This document shows positions 1 through 6,917 of a DNA stretch of 7,027 bases, piece after piece (position 1 is the stretch's first letter; each line of letters starts with the position of its first letter). Source of the DNA: Bacillota bacterium. Its GTDB lineage: Bacteria > Bacillota_E > Sulfobacillia > Sulfobacillales > Sulfobacillaceae. The notes under the pieces are model-generated. The model did not search any database. It saw only the letters and a program-made list of their open reading frames with translations, and had not been told where the DNA came from. The stretch covers positions 1 through 7,027 of the forward strand of contig JAKADW010000107.1 in assembly GCA_021820165.1 (NCBI GenBank). Reading direction: 5' to 3'. The position numbers and the translations under genes are program-made.

Positions 1-1482
1 CATCCAGGGATGGCTGGCGTCAAGGGCATCGTCGATCAGTTGCTCGTCGGTCGCTCGAAGCGCCGCTTGATTCATCCCCATGGCCTTGGCCAAGCGCCGG
101 AAGAATTCGGTGTTCGACACCGATTCGCCCCACGGCCTGGTCGCCGGCTCTGACAACTGGATATAGCGATGCCAGTACGAGGTATGAATGTCCAACGTTT
201 CCATGGCCATGGCCGCAGGAAAGACCCAATCCGCATAACGCGCGGTGTCGGTCATCATCTGTTCGTGCACGATTGTGAAGAGGTCTTCTCGTTGAAGCCC
301 TTGATGCACGGCACGCTGATCGGGCGCCGTGGCGGCGGGGTTGCTGTTATACACAATCAAGGCCTTCACCGGCGGATCGTCCAGTTGATTCAACGCGTCC
401 CCCAGCTCCAGCATGTTGACGCGCCGCGGCAGCGATCCCGGGATAAGGTCCGGGCGGGTCAGACGCTTGGTGTCGATGCCGAACGCCCCGCTGTTAGTCA
501 CGAGGTGGCCACCCCCCACATGCTGGGGAGTGCCCAGAATAATGGAGAGGCAGGATATGGCCCAAATTACTTTGGCCCCATCATCTTGGCGCTGCACCCC
601 ATAGCCGGTGCGAAAGAGCAACGGCCGTTCACGCGTGATCTGGGCCAAAAAGGCCGTGAACCGATCATCGGAGAGACCTGTTTCCGATAGCACCCGCTCT
701 CGCGTCCACGGACGGGTGGCCTCGCGAAAATCCCCAAAGCCCTGTACGCGTTCCGCCACAAAGGCCTGGTCTACGTGTCCTAGATCAATGACCGCTCGGG
801 ACAGTCCCATGGCGAGGGCGTAATCGCTCCCCGGACGGATTTGAACATGTTGAGTGGCCCGGTCGGCTGTAGCCGTCCTGAGCGGATCTACGCACCAGAC
901 CTCCCCGCCCGCTGTCTGAACCGCGTCGAGCAATGGGACCTCGTGAATGTTCGTGGCCATCGGATTGGTGCCCCAGAGCACCACCAGACGTGCTCGAGGA
1001 AGTGTTTCCGGATCAGGGCCGAGTTGGCTACCATAGACATGGCGTAAGGCGGCCCCTGCTGCGGCCGTACAGATCGTGCGATCCAAGCGCGACGCCCCCA
1101 GTGCGTGGAAAAAGCGCCGGTCCATGGAGCCTTCGCTCAATACACCCATGTTGCCCGAAAAGCTGTACGGAAGCACTGCTTCCCCACCGTACTCATCAAC
1201 GATAGTGCCGAGCGCCGACGCTACCTCGGCTAGTGCCTGGTCCCAAGACAGCCGCTCAAATTTTCCTGATCCTTTGGGTCCGATCCGTCGAAGGGGGTAG
1301 CGGATGCGATCGGGGTGGTACAACCGGTCCTGATATCGGTTTACCTTGAAGCACAAAAAACCTTGGGTAATGGGATGGGCGGCATCACCTGCGATGCGGA
1401 CGATGCGGTCTTGGTCCACGGTTACCGTGAGCCCACACGTGTCATAACAATCATGCGGGCATACCGCGTGCACCGTCTTCAT
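1..1482 (-). CDS. Molybdopterin-dependent oxidoreductase, N-terminal 494 residues (partial, runs off left edge)
   Basis: I translated this frame from the sequence: 494 codons without a stop, from an ATG at 1482 to the window edge. GGAGGAG lies 5 nt before the ATG, which fixes the start. Cys8, Cys12, Cys16 and Cys44 (C-x3-C-x3-C-x27-C) form the N-terminal [4Fe-4S] site of the bis-MGD (DMSO reductase) superfamily. Then come a PLRRIGPKG-FERLSWDQAL stretch (about 68-84), RTIC with Cys138 where a molybdenum ligand is expected, VVLWGTNP (about 167-174), and a WVFPAAMAMETLD segment near 420. There is no Tat or Sec signal before the first cysteine, so the protein is probably cytoplasmic. It resembles the uncharacterised YoaE-like or thiosulfate/polysulfide reductase-like branch; the substrate cannot be named. 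Family members are usually about 650-750 residues, so the cofactor-binding C-terminal domain lies outside the window. Partner subunits, if any, are not visible. Confidence 0.93.
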   Translation of the reverse strand, partial: MKTVHAVCPHDCYDTCGLTVTVDQDRIVRIAGDAAHPITQGFLCFKVNRYQDRLYHPDRIRYPLRRIGPKGSGKFERLSWDQALAEVASALGTIVDEYGGEAVLPYSFSGNMGVLSEGSMDRRFFHALGASRLDRTICTAAAGAALRHVYGSQLGPDPETLPRARLVVLWGTNPMATNIHEVPLLDAVQTAGGEVWCVDPLRTATADRATQHVQIRPGSDYALAMGLSRAVIDLGHVDQAFVAERVQGFGDFREATRPWTRERVLSETGLSDDRFTAFLAQITRERPLLFRTGYGVQRQDDGAKVIWAISCLSIILGTPQHVGGGHLVTNSGAFGIDTKRLTRPDLIPGSLPRRVNMLELGDALNQLDDPPVKALIVYNSNPAATAPDQRAVHQGLQREDLFTIVHEQMMTDTARYADWVFPAAMAMETLDIHTSYWHRYIQLSEPATRPWGESVSNTEFFRRLAKAMGMNQAALRATDEQLIDDALDASHPWM

Positions 1483-1499
1483 CGTCTCTCCTCCAAAAC

Positions 1500-1509
1500 G
1501 TAATATTAC
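1500..1509. promoter_or_regulatory. Perfect 10-bp palindrome GTAATATTAC, candidate operator
   Basis: The AT-rich palindrome lies just downstream of the putative -10 and 17 nt before the oxidoreductase ATG, overlapping the predicted transcription start. ACG and CGT flank it on the two sides, offset by one base. Its position suits a repressor site, but a 10-bp palindrome can occur by chance and no regulator gene is nearby. Confidence 0.25.
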
Positions 1510-1513
1510 CGTC

Positions 1514-1522
1514 ATTGTAGCA
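1514..1522 (-). promoter_or_regulatory. Possible extended -10 promoter of the molybdopterin oxidoreductase gene
   Basis: Reading leftwards, TGCTACAAT matches an extended -10 element (TGn plus TACAAT, 5 of 6 to TATAAT). It sits 31 nt before the oxidoreductase ATG. No convincing -35 hexamer is seen 16-18 nt upstream, which fits an extended -10 promoter. The predicted transcription start falls next to the palindrome at 1500-1509. This is inferred from sequence only. Confidence 0.4.
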
Positions 1523-1529
1523 GATGCCC

Positions 1530-1553
1530 CACGGCATTACGGGGCGTGCCGTG
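1530..1553. repeat. Inverted repeat CACGGCA / TGCCGTG in the gap after the glycosylase gene
   Basis: A 7-bp perfect stem with a 10-nt loop lies between the glycosylase stop (1578) and the oxidoreductase promoter. An alternative 5-bp stem, GCCCC (1526-1530) with GGGGC (1541-1545), competes with it. No T-run follows on the minus strand, so it does not look like a standard intrinsic terminator. It may weakly separate the two genes or be neutral. Confidence 0.35.
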
Positions 1554-1577
1554 ACATTCATTCGCCTGTTCCCAGAA

Positions 1578-2237
1578 TTAGTGGGGGTCCGACACCCGCT
1601 CGAGCCTTCGGTATTGACCTCCCTTCGCGGATACCGAGGGGTGTCCATGAATCCAAAAACGCCAGGGGTATTGGCTCGCTTCACCGGCGTAATCAATGTT
1701 GATACGCGGGCCAACAGCACGCTCATACGGTGGCCAAGGGTGGCTTGGATGGGCGAGATAGAGGGGCGGCGAGTCTAACGGGTGGCCATACAACCGCCGG
1801 GTAATTTGAAGTGCGCGGCAAAGTTTCCCGGGTCCGGAAGCGAGCCGTTCGTCCGGAGTGGGTCGCTTGGTCGCCGGCACGTGAGCGCGCATAAGCTCAA
1901 TCCCATGAAGCGGTTCCAACGCCCGTAGCAAGATAGCGTGCGGGACGCCCTCGGGAGCCGTGACCACATTAAGGCACTCATACATGCCGTATATGAGATA
2001 GACGTAGGCGTGCCCCGGAGGACCAAACATCACTTGGGTACGCTTGGTCGGCACCCCACCGTAACTGTGCGCCCCTCGATCGAATGGCCCCTGATACATC
2101 TCGCATTCGACAATCCGACCGGCCATCACCCCGTCGGATGTCTCCCGTACCACAATCAGATTCAGTAGCGCCCGAGCGAGGGTTTCGGTATCCTGCTCCC
2201 AAAAGTCCTTTCCCACCGGTTGTCCGATCCCGGACAT
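1578..2237 (-). CDS. mpg: 3-methyladenine DNA glycosylase, AAG/MPG family (219 aa)
   Basis: This enzyme removes alkylated purines (3-methyladenine, hypoxanthine, ethenoadenine in characterised relatives) as the first step of base excision repair in the cytoplasm. The family pattern is clear: the RIVECEMYQGPFDRGAHS segment at 41-58 carries the expected catalytic Glu46, Tyr48 and His57 (equivalent to human AAG Glu125, Tyr127 and His136). The FGPPGHAYVYLIYGMYECLNVV block spans 71-92, LLRALEPL 103-110, SGPGKLCRAL 134-143, and the C-terminal RAVGPRINIDYAGE and PWRFW motifs 173-195. Length is normal for the bacterial family. The ATG at 2237 gives the family's usual N-terminus (FW..DT..LARALLN), though its ribosome-binding site is weak. 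The gene follows the ectoine-operon terminator by about 70 nt, so it is probably transcribed separately; no functional link to ectoine is evident. Confidence 0.95.
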   Translation of the reverse strand: MSGIGQPVGKDFWEQDTETLARALLNLIVVRETSDGVMAGRIVECEMYQGPFDRGAHSYGGVPTKRTQVMFGPPGHAYVYLIYGMYECLNVVTAPEGVPHAILLRALEPLHGIELMRAHVPATKRPTPDERLASGPGKLCRALQITRRLYGHPLDSPPLYLAHPSHPWPPYERAVGPRINIDYAGEASQYPWRFWIHGHPSVSAKGGQYRRLERVSDPH

Positions 2238-2264
2238 ACGACCACCCCGCCTTCGTTGGCCGGT

Positions 2265-2270
2265 ATGATA
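2265..2270 (-). promoter_or_regulatory. Possible -10 element of the glycosylase gene
   Basis: Reading leftwards, TATCAT (5 of 6 to TATAAT) lies 27 nt before the glycosylase ATG and just downstream of the operon terminator, where a new promoter would be needed. The -35 region is poor. The hexamer lies within an 11-bp palindrome, GGTAT-C-ATACC (2262-2272). GGGTAT here also matches the sigma-B -10 consensus, but no good sigma-B -35 is found at the right distance. Confidence 0.3.
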
Positions 2271-2308
2271 CCCGAAATTGTCTTAAAGCAAAAGCGGGAG
2301 AGAACAGC

Positions 2309-2337
2309 AAAAGGGCCGGCAGGAAAATGCCGGCCCC
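2309..2337 (-). terminator. Intrinsic terminator of the ectABCD-ask operon
   Basis: A perfect 9-bp GC-rich stem (2313-2321 with 2328-2336) closes a 6-nt loop and is followed on the minus strand by TTTTGCTGTT. It begins 15 nt after the aspartokinase stop codon and ends before the glycosylase promoter region, so it should end the ectoine transcript. On the plus strand the stem is followed by CACTGGGC, not a T-run, so it is unidirectional. Confidence 0.85.
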
Positions 2338-2351
2338 ACTGGGCAAAGACG

Positions 2352-3575
2352 TTAACTCATGAGGGTTTTGGTGGTGGCTCGATCACCCAGCGCAAAGGCT
2401 CGATGAAGCGTGCGCACCGCCTCTCCCATGCGGGCCTCCTCCACCAACACTCCGAGTCCCTGGGCTAAATGGCCGGACTGTATAATTTCGATGGATTGCT
2501 GCTCGAGGGCGTCTACCGCCTGGGCTAGAACCCCCGTTTGGTCCGCGCCCCGACCCACCACCGCCACGGACGAGAAGCCTTCTTCCACCTCTACCGACAT
2601 CTGGTTGGCATCTAACAATTGAATGGCCGTCTCGGCATGAGGCCCCGATGCCACCAGTGAAACAAAACCATCGCCGGAGACAATCCAGTCCATTTCCAAC
2701 CCTGGTCGGGCCAAGCCCCCAAACACTTCGGCAAGCGATCGACCGGTGTCTTTTATCGTCAATCGACACACCTGTTCCCGTTGGGTCACGCCGATCACAC
2801 GGGGCATGAGTCGATCTTCTTCGAGTTCCCCCACCGCACGGCCGATGACTGTGCCGGGGTGCGTCGAGCCCGTCTTTCGCACGCGGATGGGAATGTTCTC
2901 CGGCATGGCCATCTCAACGGCTCGCGGGTGAACCACCTTCGCGCCAAGACTAGCCAATTGGTACATATCTTGGTATCTCAGAGCGGGAATTGGGCGGGCT
3001 TCAGGCACGAGACGCGGATCAGCCGTCATCACCCCGTCCACATCCGTAAAAATGTCGACGGCGTCGGCCTTTAATGCCACGCCCAGGGCAGCCGCACTGG
3101 TATCACTGCCCCCGCGGCCCAATGTGGTGACTTCTCTGCCGTGCGCCCCCCCTTGAAATCCAGCCACCACTGGCACCAGGCCCTGGTCCCAGCAATCGGT
3201 AATGGCCTCCGGATGGATCCGGACAATCCGGGCCCGGCCATGACTCGCGTCCGTCTCGATACCCGCCTGCCCACCGGTCATCGGCTTGGCGGAAATACCC
3301 TGAAGACTGAGCTGGTGGGCAAACACCACGGCCGAAATCGTCTCGCCACAGGCCATCAACAGATCCCGGTCGCGATCATGAACCTCACTACCTCCGCCAA
3401 TCTGTTGGAGTAAGGTGTCGGTCGCATAAGGGTCCCCGTGACGCCCCATAGCGGAGACCACCACCACGACTCGAGATGATGCTGCCAATGCATCCTGCAC
3501 ATGCCCTACGGCTTGTCGTCGCGACTCAAGAGTCCGAAGTGACGTGCCCCCGAATTTCAAGACCTGGACGGTCAT
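2352..3575 (-). CDS. ask: Aspartokinase, DapG-like, last gene of the ectoine operon (407 aa)
   Basis: Aspartokinase phosphorylates L-aspartate with ATP, the entry step to aspartate semialdehyde, the ectoine precursor. KFGGTS (7-12), VVVVSAMGRHGDPYAT (37-52), CGETIS (76-81), GRGGSDTSAAAL (153-164) and DIFTDVDGVMTADPR (174-188) mark the kinase domain. SLGAKVVHPRAVE (209-221) and PIRVR (229-233) end it, and about 260-400 forms the tandem ACT regulatory region. The order and wording (for example SAMGRHGDPYATD) recall Bacillus subtilis DapG, aspartokinase I, more than the Ask_Ect of proteobacterial ectoine clusters. The ATG at 3575 has GAGGAGG 7 nt upstream and starts 15 nt after the ectD stop. 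Placement as the fifth gene of the operon suggests a pathway-dedicated isozyme that secures precursor under osmotic stress. Whether it escapes lysine, threonine or diaminopimelate feedback cannot be told from sequence alone. Confidence 0.95.
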   Translation of the reverse strand: MTVQVLKFGGTSLRTLESRRQAVGHVQDALAASSRVVVVVSAMGRHGDPYATDTLLQQIGGGSEVHDRDRDLLMACGETISAVVFAHQLSLQGISAKPMTGGQAGIETDASHGRARIVRIHPEAITDCWDQGLVPVVAGFQGGAHGREVTTLGRGGSDTSAAALGVALKADAVDIFTDVDGVMTADPRLVPEARPIPALRYQDMYQLASLGAKVVHPRAVEMAMPENIPIRVRKTGSTHPGTVIGRAVGELEEDRLMPRVIGVTQREQVCRLTIKDTGRSLAEVFGGLARPGLEMDWIVSGDGFVSLVASGPHAETAIQLLDANQMSVEVEEGFSSVAVVGRGADQTGVLAQAVDALEQQSIEIIQSGHLAQGLGVLVEEARMGEAVRTLHRAFALGDRATTKTLMS

Positions 3576-3590
3576 GTTGCTCCCTCCTCG

Positions 3591-4493
3591 CTACCATCGA
3601 ACCAATTTTGGATCACGCGCCGCGACAAACGAGGGACGCGGAGCCTCACCGGAGAATGGTGCGACCAGAGCGTTTTGCACACTATTGAAAACGATGAAGA
3701 CGTTTCTTCGGGACAGCGGCGTGATGTTGCTTGCAGAGCCGTGCATGAGATTACAATCGAACATTAATACCGATCCAGCAGGTCCTGTGGGCATGGCGAG
3801 ACCATAGCGTTGATAGAGCTGGGTCAAGCTCTCCTCATCAGGCACCCCATACTGTTGGCGACGGAGCGACTCTTTATAGTGATCCTTCGGTGTGCGCCCG
3901 ACGGTCGACACATATTCCCGATGCGACCCCGGCATGACCATCAGTGACCCATTAAAGGGTAAATTGTCGTCGAGCAATACCGAGAAGCTCAACGCCCGCA
4001 TGCGAGGCATGCCATCCTCAACGTGCCAGGTCTCAAAGTCAGAGTGCCAGTAGAATTCCTTCCCGGTGAATCCCGGCTTCAAGTTAATGCGCGATTGATG
4101 CACATAGACGTCGCTCCCAAGCACCTGCTGGGCCGCTCCGAAGAGACGCGCATCGAGTGACAAGCGGTTGAATAGACGGTTCGTTTCATGAACCCGGAAT
4201 ATGGAGCGAATCGCGTCGCTACCCGGTTCCCGAATAACCTCTGGGTTAGAGGACGTCTGATTCGCCTCCCATAAGCGGGTTAACTCAGAAAGAAATCCGT
4301 CAACCTCTTCGGAGGTAAAGACCTTCTCTAATAGCAGATACCCCTCTTGGTCGTAGCGGGTGAGTTGCTCGACCGACAATGGGCCATCAGCCGAAGAGCC
4401 GGTTTGGTGCCATACCGGGTCCTTTCGCGGGGTAACGGCTGGCTGGTCATTCATACGGGATGGATAGTCGTCAATCATGGTGGTTAACGCCAT
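3591..4493 (-). CDS. ectD: Ectoine 5-hydroxylase (300 aa)
   Basis: EctD is a non-haem Fe(II), 2-oxoglutarate-dependent dioxygenase that converts ectoine to 5-hydroxyectoine in the cytoplasm. The EctD signature WHSDFETWHVEDGMPRMR is present at 149-166. His150, Asp152 and His251 form the iron-binding triad, and Arg262 is the expected 2-oxoglutarate ligand. PGFTGKEFYWHSD and MPGSHREY are further family blocks. Length is typical (about 300). The ATG at 4493 follows AAAGGGG by 8 nt and the ectC stop by 20 nt; internal ATGs at codons 6 and 14 lack good ribosome sites. Because hydroxylation needs O2, the host is presumably at least partly aerobic. The first 13 nt around the start are identical to those of ectA. 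Confidence 0.97.
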   Translation of the reverse strand: MALTTMIDDYPSRMNDQPAVTPRKDPVWHQTGSSADGPLSVEQLTRYDQEGYLLLEKVFTSEEVDGFLSELTRLWEANQTSSNPEVIREPGSDAIRSIFRVHETNRLFNRLSLDARLFGAAQQVLGSDVYVHQSRINLKPGFTGKEFYWHSDFETWHVEDGMPRMRALSFSVLLDDNLPFNGSLMVMPGSHREYVSTVGRTPKDHYKESLRRQQYGVPDEESLTQLYQRYGLAMPTGPAGSVLMFDCNLMHGSASNITPLSRRNVFIVFNSVQNALVAPFSGEAPRPSFVAARDPKLVRW

Positions 4494-4513
4494 CGGAACT
4501 TCCCCTTTCCTTG

Positions 4514-4900
4514 TTACTTCGCCAAGAGTGGATAGGTGCCTTCTTCATCGTGCACTTCCCGGCCGGTGCAGGCCGGGTTGAAGACGCACACCATACGGAT
4601 ATCGGTGGCAGGCCGTACCACATGGCGGTCGTGATTATTCAAGAGATAGAGAGTTCCGGGAGCTAGGGCATGAATCTCGCCGGTGGCCAAATCCTCCAGC
4701 GTCCCCTGGCCCTCGATGCAGTAGACCGCCTCGATGTGATTCTTGTACCACATGGTGGTTTCCGTCCCCGCCTTCATAATGGTGTCATGGACGGAAAACC
4801 CCACCCCATCATCGTGCAAGATAAGCCGGCGACTGGCCCATGTGTCCGCCTGCACGTCTCTGTCTGTTCCCTGAATGTCACGTAACTGTCGTACGATCAC
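4514..4900 (-). CDS. ectC: L-ectoine synthase (128 aa)
   Basis: EctC is a small cupin that cyclises N-gamma-acetyl-diaminobutyrate to ectoine by water elimination. Residues known from Paenibacillus lautus EctC fall at the same numbers here: metal ligands Glu57, Tyr85 and His93, and substrate-contacting Trp21, Ser23, Thr40, Cys105 and Phe107. The length of 128 is typical. Translation starts at a GTG (4900) with a perfect AAGGAGG 7 nt upstream. That ribosome site contains the ectB stop codon TAA (4913-4915), so translation of the two genes is probably coupled and EctB and EctC made from one message. No missing residue or frameshift is seen, so the enzyme should be active. Confidence 0.97.
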   Translation of the reverse strand: MIVRQLRDIQGTDRDVQADTWASRRLILHDDGVGFSVHDTIMKAGTETTMWYKNHIEAVYCIEGQGTLEDLATGEIHALAPGTLYLLNNHDRHVVRPATDIRMVCVFNPACTGREVHDEEGTYPLLAK

Positions 4901-4912
4901 GGCAAACCCTCC

Positions 4913-6202
4913 TTAATGACTGCTCACGTGACGGACGCTATCCTCCAAAATATCCAATCCCCGATGTAACGCCTCCTCATCGATGGTCAAAGCCGGCAAT
5001 AGCTTTAAGACCTCATCCTCAGGACCCGAGGTCTCCACAATGAGCCCGCGCGCGAAGGCGTCTCGTGCAATCTTTCCCGCAAGCGAAGACGATGTCGATG
5101 AGAGCAATCCCTGAATCATGCCCCGGCCCCGCACCTCCAAGTTGAGGGACGGATAAGTGGAGGCGATCTGTTCCAGCCGCCCTCGCGTAAGTGCGGCCTT
5201 TTGATGGACGGCGTTTTCCAACTCCGATGTCTCCCAATATTCCAGCGCAGCGGTAGCCGTGACGAACGCCGGGTTTTGACCGCGGAACGTACCGTTGTGC
5301 TCGCCGGGCTCGAACACGTCGATTTCCGGCTTCATCAACGTCAATGCCATGGCTAGCCCGTAGCCACTAATGGACTTGGAGAGACAAACAATGTCAGGTA
5401 CTAGCCCTGCCTCCTCGAAGCTAAAGAACGACCCAGTCCGGCCGCAGCCGACCTGCACCTCGTCCACAATGAGAAGGATTCCCATCCGTTTGCAAAGATT
5501 CCCGATCTTTCGAAGCCAAGGGATACTCGCCACATGCACGCCACCCTCGCCTTGCACCGTTTCGAGAATGATTGCAGCCGGCCGGGAGACACCACTCCCC
5601 CCTTCTTCCAACAGTTGTTCCAAATAGGCTGCCGAGTCCACCGCTTCTCCAAAAAACTGGTCGTAGGGCATGGTGACCGTATAATCTAGCGGAACGCCCG
5701 CTCCGCGCCGCTTAAACCGATTGCCGGTGACTGCAAGAGACCCCAGGGTCATTCCGTGAAACGCGTTCGTGAACGCCATCACCGTTTGCCGGCCGGTTAC
5801 CTTGCGGGCCAGTTTCAAGGCGCTTTCCACCGCATTGGTCCCAGTCGGCCCCGGGAACATGACCTTATAGGGAAGGTCGCGCGCTTCCAGAATCACCCGC
5901 TGAAACTTCTCTAGAAATTGGGCCTTCGCTTCGGTGGCCATGTCGAGACTATGGGTGATTCCATCGTTTTCCAAGTACTGTAACAGCGGAGCTTTAAGTT
6001 TGGGATTGTTGTGGCCGTAGTTGAGGGCGCCAGCGCCGGAAAAAAAGTCGATGTATTCGCGGCCGCGAATATCCCACATTCGGGATCCCTGGGCTCGGGA
6101 AAGCATCGTCGGGAAGTTGCGTATATAGCTTCGAACCTCGGACTCGCGTTCTTCGAAAATCTCCAGTGGTGCATAGGTCATACTACCGTAATCGTCGAAC
6201 AC
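4913..6202 (-). CDS. ectB: Diaminobutyrate--2-oxoglutarate transaminase (EctB, 429 aa)
   Basis: EctB is a PLP-dependent class III aminotransferase that converts aspartate semialdehyde plus glutamate to L-2,4-diaminobutyrate, the first dedicated step of ectoine synthesis. Family blocks, numbered from the longer ATG form, are [17 protein letters not shown] (24-40), [15 protein letters not shown] (61-75), [11 protein letters not shown] (88-98), [23 protein letters not shown] (124-146), [14 protein letters not shown] (156-169), ETVQGEGG (222-229), [12 protein letters not shown] (254-265) and SKSISGYG with the PLP lysine Lys284. I chose the GTG at 6202 because AAAGGGGGAG lies 5 nt before it. The upstream in-frame ATG at 6226 adds 8 residues but is preceded only by CATTTTT; an internal ATG at 6181 is also possible. 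The ectA stop is 41 nt upstream of the GTG. Confidence 0.95.
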   Translation of the reverse strand: MFDDYGSMTYAPLEIFEERESEVRSYIRNFPTMLSRAQGSRMWDIRGREYIDFFSGAGALNYGHNNPKLKAPLLQYLENDGITHSLDMATEAKAQFLEKFQRVILEARDLPYKVMFPGPTGTNAVESALKLARKVTGRQTVMAFTNAFHGMTLGSLAVTGNRFKRRGAGVPLDYTVTMPYDQFFGEAVDSAAYLEQLLEEGGSGVSRPAAIILETVQGEGGVHVASIPWLRKIGNLCKRMGILLIVDEVQVGCGRTGSFFSFEEAGLVPDIVCLSKSISGYGLAMALTLMKPEIDVFEPGEHNGTFRGQNPAFVTATAALEYWETSELENAVHQKAALTRGRLEQIASTYPSLNLEVRGRGMIQGLLSSTSSSLAGKIARDAFARGLIVETSGPEDEVLKLLPALTIDEEALHRGLDILEDSVRHVSSH

Positions 6203-6243
6203 ACGTTCTCCCCCTTTGCACAGCATAAAAATGCGGTCGTGAG

Positions 6244-6738
6244 TTAGGATGCGTGGTGGTCCCGCTCGCGGAGCGGACCGATGCGATAGCGGTATTCCGG
6301 CTCGTGATCGCCCTCACCAAAGAGGGCTCGAGCGAAGCACAAGTTAACCTCGCAATCCGCCCCATAACGGCGGGCGATGGCCCGGAATAATGCGTCTGAG
6401 GCCCTATTTCCGGGAGTCACAGTGGCCTCAAGATGGGTCACCCCGGAGCTCTCCAGCAAACGGCAGATGAGTGTTTTTGCGAGACCTTGGCCCCGATAGT
6501 CAGGGTGAACGGCCACTTGCCAAACGAACAGCGTATCGTCACACTCAGGAGGTCGAAAACCAACAACACAGCCGATAAGCTCTTCTGATGCCTCCACGAC
6601 CAGCGACGTTGTACCGAAGTACTTTCCCCAGAGAAGATAGGTATAGCGGGAATTCAGATCCAATGTACCTGATGTCCGCACGAGGTCAAATATCCGCGGA
6701 CCATCTTCGGTGGACATTGGTCGATAGGTTAACGCCAT
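6244..6738 (-). CDS. ectA: Diaminobutyrate N-gamma-acetyltransferase (EctA, 164 aa)
   Basis: EctA is a GNAT acetyltransferase that transfers acetyl from acetyl-CoA to the gamma-amino group of 2,4-diaminobutyrate. From the ATG at 6738, the [10 protein letters not shown] substrate-site block is at 27-36, [20 protein letters not shown] (71-90) is the acetyl-CoA binding strand and pyrophosphate loop (R82-G-Q-G-L-A), and TVTPGNRAS is at 107-115; all are typical of EctA. The frame is open further upstream to a GTG at 6792, which would add 18 residues. That GTG directly abuts AAGGAG with no spacer and so is unlikely to be used. The ATG at 6738 has GAGAGG 9 nt before it, begins like known EctA proteins ([13 protein letters not shown]), and shares 13 identical nucleotides with the ectD start. 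It is the first gene of the operon. Confidence 0.95.
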   Translation of the reverse strand: MALTYRPMSTEDGPRIFDLVRTSGTLDLNSRYTYLLWGKYFGTTSLVVEASEELIGCVVGFRPPECDDTLFVWQVAVHPDYRGQGLAKTLICRLLESSGVTHLEATVTPGNRASDALFRAIARRYGADCEVNLCFARALFGEGDHEPEYRYRIGPLRERDHHAS

Positions 6739-6750
6739 CCCTCTGGTCCT

Positions 6751-6799
6751 CTCAAGGAAGCTCAAATTCTTCTGTGGGCGAACTTTCCCCACCTCCTTA
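6751..6799 (-). promoter_or_regulatory. Possible leader hairpin sequestering an orphan Shine-Dalgarno
   Basis: On the minus strand a perfect AAGGAGG (6798-6792) has no ATG, GTG or TTG at a usable distance downstream. UAAGGAGGU (6799-6791) can pair with GCUUCCUUG (6761-6753) in a 9-bp helix that includes three G-U pairs. Inside it, GUGGG (6792-6788) can alternatively pair with CCCAC (6778-6774). The helix ends about 14 nt before the ectA ATG. Read by eye; no folding energy was computed. Confidence 0.35.
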
Positions 6800-6824
6800 G
6801 AATTGACCGACTTGTATGGGCGAA
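6769..6824. repeat. Near-direct repeat, 14 bp, two copies 42 bp apart
   Basis: CTTCTGTGGGCGAA (6769-6782) and CTTGTATGGGCGAA (6811-6824) match at 12 of 14 positions. Their starts are 42 bp apart, about four helical turns. They flank the orphan AAGGAGG at 6792-6798. They could be a paired protein-binding site or alternative pairing partners in the RNA, or could be chance. Confidence 0.4.
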
Positions 6825-6839
6825 TCCACTTGCGGCACT

Positions 6840-6868
6840 ATTCTTCCAAAAGCCACGGCGAAGCTCAA
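6840..6868 (-). promoter_or_regulatory. Candidate ect promoter, proximal
   Basis: Reading leftwards, TTGAGC (6868-6863) and AAGAAT (6845-6840) are 17 nt apart; each matches 4 of 6 of the sigma-70/sigma-A consensus. Transcription would start near 6833, giving a leader of about 95 nt. The decamer repeats would then lie upstream of the -35, as activator sites do. Confidence 0.3.
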
Positions 6869-6917
6869 CCATGAGATCACGGGAAGAGATCGCGTGAGAG
6901 CCTCTGACTAACCTGAG

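Noticed and set aside
169..690. Plus-strand open frame of 173 codons
   Set aside because: Lies wholly antisense to the oxidoreductase gene, whose frame is continuous and motif-rich; the plus-strand product has no recognisable domain.
1526..1553. Possible intrinsic terminator after the glycosylase gene
   Set aside because: Two competing short stems but no T-run on the minus strand; kept only as an inverted repeat.
1978..2346. Minus-strand open frame spanning the operon terminator and the glycosylase start
   Set aside because: Overlaps the start of the well-supported glycosylase in another frame, runs through the terminator hairpin, and shows no family motif.
6877..6897. Small hairpin TCACG / CGTGA
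   Set aside because: Only 5 bp with an 11-nt loop, no T-run and no clear position relative to a promoter; expected by chance in a region of this size.
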